This document shows, piece by piece, positions 8,314 through 16,000 of a DNA stretch of 64,000 nucleotides. Numbering within the stretch: position 1 is the first letter of the stretch; the number at the start of each line of letters is the position of its first letter. The stretch is from CAG-791 sp045546175 (GTDB taxonomy: Bacteria > Bacillota > Clostridia > Lachnospirales > Lachnospiraceae), in assembly GCA_045546175.1 (NCBI GenBank), contig JAZQCI010000030.1, positions 1-64,000 of the forward strand, written 5' to 3'. The notes beneath the pieces were generated by a model. That model was given only the letters and a program-made list of their open reading frames with translations, had not been told where the DNA came from and did no database searches. The position numbers and the translations under genes are program-made.

Positions 8314-10282
8314 CCTGATCTCCCTCCTTTCCCACTTTCAACTCTCCGGTGTTCCCGATCCGTCTGGTGTCTCCAATCCGTCCCGTATCCGAAATCCGAC
8401 CGGTATTCCCAATCCGTCCCGTATCTCCAATTCTCTTAGTATCTCCGATCCTTCCCGTGTTCCCGATCCGCCCGGTCACCCCGGCCAGGTCGATCTCGCC
8501 GGTGGCGGCGATCTTTTCCATCTCACCGGTCAGCCACTCCTCGCCGGATTCATCATCCCTGCCGAAGCGCTCCAGCTTCTGCTGCGTCCTCCACAGAACG
8601 GAATAAGTGCCGCCCCACTTCATGAGCTCTCTGTGCGTGCCGCTCTCGGCGACTTTGCCCTTGTCGATCACAAAGATCCTGTCCGCGTCCCGCGTGTTGA
8701 CCAGGCGGTGCGAGATCAGGATGATGGTCTTTTGGCCTCTGAGAGCACGGATCCTGTTCAGGATGATCTCCTCGCTCTCCACATCGATGTTGCTGGTCGC
8801 CTCGTCGAAAATATAGACCGGACTGTCATGCAGCAGCGCCCGCGCCAGAGCGATCCTCTGTTTCTGCCCGCCGGACAGATTCTGCGCGTTTTCGGTGAGC
8901 TTCGTATCCAGGCCTTCCTTGCTCTGCAGGAACTTGTCCATCCGGCACTCCTTCAGAACCTTCCAGAGCCTGTCGTCGTCCGCGCCGGGGTCTCCCATCA
9001 GAAGGTTGTCCCTGACCGTTCCCTTAAAGAGGTAGGATGTGGATCCTATGTAGGTGATTCCCTTCATGAGGCTCTCCTCCGAGCATTCCGTGAGACGGTC
9101 GGGACCGATCATGATGGTTCCGCTGTCGATCGTGTTGCGCCCGGTGAGCAGGGAAGCGATCGTGGATTTGCCGCTGCCGCTCTCGCCGACGATTCCCACG
9201 AAGCTGTTCTTCGGAATCTGCATATTGACCCTGTTCAGGACGTCCCTCTCCCCGTCATAAGAGAAGCACACGCTCTTTAAGAGGAAATTTCCGCCGCCTT
9301 CGGGGAACTGCACTGTCTTCTTCGGGGGCTCCTCGGTCTCGAGGAACTTGAAGATCCTGTCGCTGGCCGCCATCCCGTTCATAGCCACGTGGAAATAGCT
9401 TCCGAGTTTTCTCATGGGAAGGAAGAAATCCGCCGACAGAAGGATCATGAAGAGGCACGGTGCAATATCCAGCTCTCCCGCCACGAAGGAGCGGGTCGCC
9501 AGCACGATGCCGACCGCCGCGCCGCCGTAGGCCAGAAGGTCCATGATGATGATGGAATTGAGCTGCATGGTGAGCACCTTCATGGTCACGACCCTGAACT
9601 GCTCCGATTCCCTGTTCATCTGCTCATGCTTGTACTCGTCCGCCTGATAGATCTTGAGCGTCGTCATGCCCTGCAGGTTCTCAAGGAAGGTGCTGCCCAG
9701 CTGCGTGTACTGGTCCCAATATTTTGCCAGAATTTTCTTGGCGATCTTCTGCACCATCATGATCGTGCCCGGGATCAGCGGGACGCACAAGAGAAGCACG
9801 AGCCCTGTCCGGAGGCTCCCCGCTGCCCAGAAGATCACGAACAGCGTCAGCGGCGCGATGAAGGCGTAGAAGAACTGCGGCACATACTGGCCAAAATAGC
9901 TCTCCAGCTGGTCCACTCCCTCAACCGACTCCTGGACGATCTCCGCCGTGGTCACCTTTTCGCGGTAGCTCATGCCGAGCTTTAACAGCTTCTTGTAAAT
10001 CAGGTCGCGGAGCTTGCGCTTGACCGTTCGGGACGCCAGGTAGCTCATTCGGACCGCATATCTTACGACAAAAAATCGCAGGATGATCGTCACCAGAATG
10101 ACCACGAGGCCCGGCGCCGCGTTCTGCGGCGTGAGCTCTCCTCTGTACAGTCTCTCCGCCGCTTTCGCGATCAGCCCGATCATCACCGCGTTCATACATA
10201 ATTCGAGCCACTGCAGGAGAATGTTTCCCACAATGTATTTTTTACTTTCCGGGCATAAGGCCATCAGCCTCTTATCAAACAT
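8306..10282 (-). CDS. CydD-like ABC exporter half-transporter with a C-terminal hexapeptide-repeat tail
   Basis: This 658-residue ABC half-transporter has an ABC type 1 membrane domain (about residues 18-310) and an ATPase domain with Walker A GESGSGKST, signature LSGGQKQRIALARALL and Walker B VYIFDEATSNID. TAEIVQESVEGVDQLESYFG and the LKIYQADE segment are CydD-like. It is the first gene of a pair with the CydC-like gene, overlapping it by 8 bases. The family normally ends about 590-600 residues in. Here an extra 45-residue tail made of repeated IGDTGR-type hexapeptides follows, then a charged end. The tail is described separately. Function beyond export by a CydDC-type heterodimer is not shown. 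Confidence 0.85.
   Translation of the reverse strand: MFDKRLMALCPESKKYIVGNILLQWLELCMNAVMIGLIAKAAERLYRGELTPQNAAPGLVVILVTIILRFFVVRYAVRMSYLASRTVKRKLRDLIYKKLLKLGMSYREKVTTAEIVQESVEGVDQLESYFGQYVPQFFYAFIAPLTLFVIFWAAGSLRTGLVLLLCVPLIPGTIMMVQKIAKKILAKYWDQYTQLGSTFLENLQGMTTLKIYQADEYKHEQMNRESEQFRVVTMKVLTMQLNSIIIMDLLAYGGAAVGIVLATRSFVAGELDIAPCLFMILLSADFFLPMRKLGSYFHVAMNGMAASDRIFKFLETEEPPKKTVQFPEGGGNFLLKSVCFSYDGERDVLNRVNMQIPKNSFVGIVGESGSGKSTIASLLTGRNTIDSGTIMIGPDRLTECSEESLMKGITYIGSTSYLFKGTVRDNLLMGDPGADDDRLWKVLKECRMDKFLQSKEGLDTKLTENAQNLSGGQKQRIALARALLHDSPVYIFDEATSNIDVESEEIILNRIRALRGQKTIILISHRLVNTRDADRIFVIDKGKVAESGTHRELMKWGGTYSVLWRTQQKLERFGRDDESGEEWLTGEMEKIAATGEIDLAGVTGRIGNTGRIGDTKRIGDTGRIGNTGRISDTGRIGDTRRIGNTGELKVGKEGDQDE
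8345..8479 (-). repeat. 18-bp minisatellite inside the CydD-like gene
   Basis: About seven 18-bp units encode IGNTGR, IGDTKR, IGDTGR, IGNTGR, ISDTGR, IGDTRR and IGNTG in succession at the protein C-terminus. Because the unit is a multiple of three, copy number can change without a frameshift. Confidence 0.9.
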
Positions 10283-10370
10283 TTACAGTTCCTCCGGGGT
10301 TTCATTTTATTAGTAGTTCAGCACGCTCCAGTTCCAAATGCCCTGCATTCCGGGGTGCCGATTAAATGCA

Positions 10371-10409
10371 AAACGGCTCCTCGCCCATTCATATGGCCAG
10401 GAACCGTTT
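10371..10409 (-). terminator. Terminator of nadE
   Basis: On the minus strand AAACGGTTCCT pairs with AGGAGCCGTTT (one G-U pair) and is followed by TTTTGC. It lies just past the nadE stop codon. Confidence 0.65.
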
Positions 10410-10422
10410 CATAATCATTTCC

Positions 10423-11205
10423 TCACTGCGCTCTGCTCTCCTGAGAGGGCTCGAAGGCGGGCATCAGGCGAAGCTTGTGCAGGTTGAGCCTGTGCAGGCG
10501 GTCGATCTTGGCCTTGGTGGCTTCGTCCTCGCACACGCCGGTGAGCACATATTTGTCCAGCGCCGCGTAGGTAAAGCCGAGTTTCTGCTCATCGTCCTGT
10601 CCGCTGAGTCCGTCGGAGGGCGTCTTGTGGACAAGTTCGTAGGGAAGGCCGAGAATGTCGCCGATCTGCTGCACTTCATGCACGAGCAGGTGCGACATGG
10701 GGCTGAAGTCGCCCGCCGCGTCGCCGTATTTGGTCGAATAGCCGACATAATCTTCGGAAGCGTTGCAGGTGTTGACGACTCTGGCGCCGCCGGGCAGCAT
10801 CTGTCCTACGGCGTAAAGCGTGGACATCCTGAGCCTGGGAGGCAGATTGATTTCGGTGTCCTTTGTGATCTTGTCGGTCCCGCAGATGGCCAGCAGATCC
10901 TCGCTGCCTTCCAGCATGGCCTTCATGGCCTGGAAAGCGCCGCCGATATTGAGCTCCACGTGAGGGATGCCGAGAAACTCGACGAGCTTGACGGAGTCGG
11001 AAATGTCGCTCTGAACGCCGTTGGGCATCATCACGCCGACAACTCTGTCCTTGCCGAGAGCTTCCGCGCAGAGCGCCGCGGCCACGCTGGAGTCCTTTCC
11101 TCCCGAAATACCGATCACGGCCTTGCATCCTTTGCCGTTCTCCTCGAAGTATTCCCTGATCCACTTCACGATCTCATTCTTGGTCTTTACCGGGTCTTTG
11201 AGCAT
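10423..11205 (-). CDS. nadE: NH3-dependent NAD+ synthetase
   Basis: NadE amidates nicotinic acid adenine dinucleotide to NAD+ with ATP and ammonia, the last step of NAD synthesis, in the cytosol. The 260-residue protein has the PP-loop motif SGGKDS at residues 34-39 and the later NadE signature around STKYGDAAGDFSPMSHLL. There is no glutaminase domain, so it is the ammonia-dependent form. The length is typical. The ATG at 11205 has GGAGGAACAGGA upstream. It is transcribed alone, diverging from the unknown gene at 11305 across a 99-base gap, and ends in a terminator at 10371. Confidence 0.95.
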   Translation of the reverse strand: MLKDPVKTKNEIVKWIREYFEENGKGCKAVIGISGGKDSSVAAALCAEALGKDRVVGVMMPNGVQSDISDSVKLVEFLGIPHVELNIGGAFQAMKAMLEGSEDLLAICGTDKITKDTEINLPPRLRMSTLYAVGQMLPGGARVVNTCNASEDYVGYSTKYGDAAGDFSPMSHLLVHEVQQIGDILGLPYELVHKTPSDGLSGQDDEQKLGFTYAALDKYVLTGVCEDEATKAKIDRLHRLNLHKLRLMPAFEPSQESRAQ

Positions 11206-11232
11206 TTTATTCCTGTTCCTCCTCTATATAAA

Positions 11233-11262
11233 GTGCCAAAATATTTCAACTAAATGTATAAT
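11233..11262 (+). promoter_or_regulatory. Probable sigma-A promoter for the 11305 gene
   Basis: A perfect -10 box TATAAT at 11257-11262 lies about 43 bases before the start codon, with a weak -35 (GTGCCA) 18 bases upstream of it in the nadE intergenic gap. Confidence 0.4.
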
Positions 11263-11304
11263 AGCATTATTGAAAAGATTTGAAAATGATGAAAGGAGTC
11301 CGCC

Positions 11305-11919
11305 ATGGCTGACTTAAACGACCTTCTTGAATCCTATTACGATGAGATCGATCCCGCCTCGAGATTGAGGCTTCTTGAAGAATATCTGGCGGCCGCCGGG
11401 GACAGCGATCCTGCCGGCGCCTACCGCAAAGCGCTCTACGAGTACCGCTGCACGGACCCTGCCAATCCGGAGAGAAAAGTGGATAAGTTCATGCTGGCTT
11501 TCCTGGACTATCTCTACCTGTTCAGGAGCAGCAAAGTATTCCCGTCCCGACACGTAAAGGAGGTCCTCAAGACCCTGCGCGGGCTTGAACTGGATGAGAA
11601 GGTTCACACCGACCCGCTCTTTGCCGAGGCCTTCAGCCTTGAGGTCCGAAATGCGGTCAAGCGATATTTTGACACATGCAAGTCGGACAGCTACCACCGG
11701 AAATTCTTCGGCGTGACCGCTTCCAATGCGGACGAGAAGGAAAAACAGCGCTGCCTCGACGCCTTCCGCATGTCCTACGGCCTCGCCGAGCGCCTGGGGA
11801 TCGAGGAGGAAATGGCTCTCTTCTGCCGGGCTGTCGGCGACGAGTACCGCCTGTCCCGCGCGGACGGGCTGACCCTCAAAGAGGCATATCGAAATTACAC
11901 GAAAGGAGCGAAAGGCTGA
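11305..11919 (+). CDS. Uncharacterised helical protein next to a glycosyltransferase
   Basis: I do not recognise this 204-residue protein with certainty; it may belong to a Lachnospiraceae family of unknown function (possibly DUF6553). It is soluble by appearance, predicted mostly alpha-helical and rich in charged residues and Leu/Tyr. It has no signal peptide or membrane span and no obvious catalytic motif. The ATG at 11305 follows GGAGTCCGCC. Its stop overlaps the glycosyltransferase start by one base (TGATG), so the pair is translationally coupled and likely works together, perhaps in synthesis of a surface polysaccharide. That role is inferred from the neighbour only. Confidence 0.75.
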   Translation: MADLNDLLESYYDEIDPASRLRLLEEYLAAAGDSDPAGAYRKALYEYRCTDPANPERKVDKFMLAFLDYLYLFRSSKVFPSRHVKEVLKTLRGLELDEKVHTDPLFAEAFSLEVRNAVKRYFDTCKSDSYHRKFFGVTASNADEKEKQRCLDAFRMSYGLAERLGIEEEMALFCRAVGDEYRLSRADGLTLKEAYRNYTKGAKG

Positions 11920-12899
11920 TGAACCGACCGCTGATCTCTGTAGTACTTCCCATTTACAATATAGAGGAATATCTCGACCGCTGCATGCAGGCCGTCCTGA
12001 ACCAGACCTACGACAATCTCGAGATCCTGATGGTGGACGACGGCTCGCCCGACGGCTGCCCCGCCCTGTGCGATCAGTATGCGCTGAAAGATCCGCGCGT
12101 CAAGGCCCTGCACAAGAAAAACGGCGGTCTGTCCGACGCCCGCAACTACGGCATTGCCCATTCCACCGGCGAGTACATCACCTGCATCGATCCCGACGAC
12201 TATGTCGATGCGGATTTTATCGAGTATCTCTATGACCTGATCGTCAAATATGAGACCCGCATGTCCATATGCCAGCACGTCACCGAGTATGACAACGGAA
12301 GCAGCAAGGACCACGGCTCCTCCGGGGACGAGCTTCTGGACGTCGAGACCTGCCTGCGCCGGATGCTCTATCACGACGTGATCGACACCTCCGCCTGGGC
12401 CAAGCTCTACCACCGCAGCCTCTTCGACAAAGTCTCCTACCCCAAGGGCAAGATCTTCGAGGACATCGGGACCACTTACGCGCTGATGATGCAGTGCGAC
12501 AGCGGCATCGCCGTCGGCTATGAGTCAAAATATCACTACATGTACCACATGAACTCCATCGTCAACAGCAGCTTCTCGCCGCGCAAGCTCGACCTCCTGG
12601 AGATGACGGACAAGATGGGCCACGAAGTCGTAAAGGCTTACCCGTCCCTGAAGCAGGCCGTCCTTCGCAGGCGCGTCTACGCGCGCTTCAGCACGCTCAA
12701 CCAGATGCTGAACGCCGAAGGATACGACGAAGAGCGCGGACGTATCATCCGCTTTATCCTTCACCACAAGAAAAGGATCCTGAAGGATCCCCGGGCGCCC
12801 AGGCGCGACAAGATCGCCATTCGGCTTCTGGACACCAACTACAACCTCTACAGAATGTTCTGGACGGCTTATCAGTCTGCGATTTTCAGGAAAGTGTGA
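11919..12899 (+). CDS. GT2-family glycosyltransferase
   Basis: This is an inverting GT-A fold sugar transferase, probably acting on a cell-surface glycan from the cytosolic side. The 326-residue protein starts with the GT2 pattern ISVVLPIYN (residues 6-14), then VDDGSPD (39-45), the NGGLSDARN loop and DPDD (91-94), which stands in for the DXD metal-binding motif. The C-terminal third is helical and basic, as in WcaA/CpsJ-like enzymes. The open frame extends upstream to 11676, but that part lies inside the preceding gene. ATG 11919 has GAAAGGAG upstream and matches the family N-terminus. The TGA stop lies inside a family A repeat. Donor and acceptor sugars are unknown. Confidence 0.9.
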   Translation: MNRPLISVVLPIYNIEEYLDRCMQAVLNQTYDNLEILMVDDGSPDGCPALCDQYALKDPRVKALHKKNGGLSDARNYGIAHSTGEYITCIDPDDYVDADFIEYLYDLIVKYETRMSICQHVTEYDNGSSKDHGSSGDELLDVETCLRRMLYHDVIDTSAWAKLYHRSLFDKVSYPKGKIFEDIGTTYALMMQCDSGIAVGYESKYHYMYHMNSIVNSSFSPRKLDLLEMTDKMGHEVVKAYPSLKQAVLRRRVYARFSTLNQMLNAEGYDEERGRIIRFILHHKKRILKDPRAPRRDKIAIRLLDTNYNLYRMFWTAYQSAIFRKV

Positions 12900-12923
12900 C
12901 AGGGGGACGTATCCGCTGACACA
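12895..12923 (+). repeat. Family A repeat overlapping the glycosyltransferase stop codon
   Basis: The copy begins TGTGACAGGGGGACG and closes with TGACACA. The gene's last codons, GTG TGA, are the first bases of the repeat. Confidence 0.85.
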
Positions 12924-12943
12924 TTTTGGAGTGACGCGGGAGA

Positions 12944-13006
12944 GTGACAGGGGGACGTATCAAGTGACACATTTAAAATGTGTCACTTGATACGTCCCCC
13001 TGTCAC
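12944..13006. repeat. Perfect 31-bp inverted repeat built from two family A copies
   Basis: A forward copy (12944-12974) and a reverse copy (12976-13006) are exact reverse complements over 31 bases and are separated by a single A. The structure lies between two convergent genes, 10 bases from the DUF4132 stop codon. It could act as a bidirectional terminator or as a cruciform. Confidence 0.95.
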
Positions 13007-13015
13007 AACTTCACA

Positions 13016-16000
13016 TCACCTGATCTGCTGCAAAATATACGGATCCTTAATCTTATTGTCCTGCGCCAGCAGCAGAATCTTGGACAGAATCTCCGCCGTC
13101 TTGGGATCCTCGTCTATAAACGGCAGGAAGATCTTCCCCCTCTGCTGCGAATGCACGGGCAAAATATTGATCATTCCACCGCTCTCCTTGTGGATCACGC
13201 CGCTGCCCAGCTGCACGTTGTAGTTGCCCAAGGTCCCTTTGATAAAGGCGTGCGTCCCCTCGAAGGTCACATTGGTAAGTCCGAAGAGTTCCATGTTGAA
13301 CTCGAAGATCGCCTTTCTCATCTCGATCGTGGAGTGGCTTGTCTCGGGATCTACGCCGCCCACATGGGCCACGCTGACCGCCAGGTCCACATCTCTCATG
13401 ACCTCCGAGTAGAGAATATCCGGAATCTCCGAGAGCTTTTTCTGCTTGTGGGTCTTCCTGTCATAGAAGGAGACATACTCCAGAGTCGGGCTCTCCGTGT
13501 CCGCCGGCGAGAACCAGTCCGCCAGCGCGTAGATGGTCGCCGAGATGTTCTGCTTGAAGAAGACCTTCTGCAGTCCCTCGTCGTAGTCGGCCACCCACCT
13601 GCGGCCCCTGAGTGCCGCCACCGTCTTCTTCGGCTGGATCTGGTAACCCGCGAACATCCGGGAATCCAGCGCGTCCTTTTCCTCCTCCAGCTTCACGTAG
13701 AATTCCCTGAAGACCTGCTTGAAGGGCTGCTTCAGCCCGCTCTCTTTGTTTTTCTCAAAGAACGCCCGCTGGAACCGGGGCAGAACGCTCATCCTGTAGA
13801 GAGTGATCGGATGTGCCACCACGAGCTTCATCTCCGGAGAGAGTGCCGGCTCTAAAGCCCCCAGCTCCTCCAACGTGCCCACCGGGCCCGCTGCCGCCCC
13901 GTCACCGGTCGCCGCTGAAGCTGCCGCCGTATCTGCCGCCGCCGCGCACCCGGCTCCGACAAACACCAGTCTTCCAAGGATTCCCGCCGTCACCGGATTC
14001 TTGCAAAGACCGAGCAGCTCGCCGTAAGTGTAGGCGTCCTCCTCTTCCATGGCCCGCTCGAACATGGCGACGCACCGCGAGTACTGCCCCTTGAGCTTTG
14101 CGGCGAATTCCTTCACCTCGTTAAAGGCCTCATCTTTTTTGAGAGCCGCCGGCACGGACTTCACTTTTTTGCCCTTCTTCATGAGGACAAGTTCCGTCTT
14201 TCCGTCGGGATCCACTTCAACCTTGGCAAAATAATCCCCGATCTCCATTCCATCCAGGAACTTCTGATTCGAAGTCACCAGTTCGGTCTCCATGGCCAGC
14301 GTCAGCCGCAGGTCGTCGGCGTAGCCCGCTGTGGTGGCCATATTTTTGAGGGCGTACTGGACGCACTGCGCCTCGCTGGCCCGCCTCTGGGCGCCGAACT
14401 GCTTGCTCTCCTTAAGGAATTTCTGCAGGAATTCGTAGCGGTGCAGCGCATCCTGCCTGTCCTTCATGGGGATCAGGCCGTAGCTCATCAGAAGGTCCTT
14501 GTTGCGCTTGTCCGCGATGACTTTCTCCAGCTCGTCGCGGTCCACTTTGCCCGTCGCGGCGTCCGCGTACTTGCGCGCGCGGGTGTGCTTGCTGCCGTCC
14601 GCGATGTATTTGGCAGCTTTGTAGAGCTTGGAGAAATTCTTCTCTCCCAGCTTTTCGTACACTTCAAAGAACCAGTTGGTGTCAAAGCACCCGTTATTGA
14701 GCTCCTCGGGCGTCAGCGGAGTGTATCTTGCGATCACGGCCTTCTTGCGATCGTCAAACCGCTCGTTCATGTGGGCCATGAAGTAATAGCAGCCGCTGGT
14801 AAAGCCTTCAATGCTAAGGACCACTTCCGCCATCTCCATCCACTGCGGCGCGTACATGGCCACTTCGATCAGGCGGTCCGCGCTGATCTTGTTCTCTTTA
14901 ACAGCCTTTTTCAGATCCGCCGCCGTCTCCCCGGAAGCCGGCCAGCAGACTTTGAGCAGGTGGGACAGAGACTCCTTCTTGCTCGTCCCGCCGCTGTAAG
15001 AATAATAAGTGTTGCGGTCCAGGGTGTCCTTCCCCAGCGCGCGCAAAATCTCCATAAGGCGCGGGATGCCTTCGATCCGCGAGATGCGGCTGACGGCGTC
15101 CGAGAATACCGTCGGCGTGTCGCCGCGCCGCAGTTCCACGTCCAGAATGAGGTTTACGATGTTTTGGTAGACTTCTCTGCACAGCATATAGAAGCGGCAC
15201 TGCGTGTCCATGGTCCGATTTTCAAGATCTACCGGCATGTAGGGCTTCACCGTCCGAAGCAAGTAGACGGTGACGTTTGGCCGGAACAGATCGCCGAGGC
15301 TTCCCACAGCGTACTTCAGCCCCACCAGCTCAAAAGCTGCCTTGTAGAGGAAATCCCGGGTGATCAGTCCCATTTCATGGGCCTTTACATAGTCCAGGAT
15401 CGAGAGGATATTGTCGCTGCTCCCGCCGTAGCGCGCGTTCGAATTGTACGCGTCGAACCGATAGACCCGGTCCGTGTGATAGAGCAGGGGGAATACGCCT
15501 GCAAACTCTTCGTCGCTCTCATAGTGGGAGGCGCGGGTCAGCAGAGTCCGGAATTTGTTCGAACGAATGAAGCAGAGCGGGGGCCTGTTCTGCAGGTAGT
15601 AAATCCTGGAAGGGGCCCGCTCCATCCACCGGACGTTTTCGGGAAGCTCCGCCGCCACAAGGACCGCCGCCCGCGCGACTTCGGCGGGAAGGACCAGGTT
15701 CTGCTGGCTGGAGATGATCTCCAGAATTGTCTGGTACGTGCTGTGCGCCTGACGGCTGCCCATGTACTTGGGATCGTTGTAATGATAGCCCGAATAAGCC
15801 TCTCCGAAGATCGTCTTCTCCGCCTTGAGGTACGCCGCAATGTCCTTTACATCCGACTCATCATAGCCGCCGCGCGATGCGTAATACAGGTTGAAGAGGA
15901 CTTTGGGCTCCTTGATGATCGTCTCGTAGACTTCAATCCACAGCTCCGGGAAGGGATATCTGGTCTCGATCCCGCCGCTGTAATCGTAGCTGGTCATATA

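Noticed and set aside
11676..11918. Upstream extension of the glycosyltransferase
   Set aside because: It overlaps the preceding gene in another frame; GAAAGGAG and the family N-terminus place the start at 11919.
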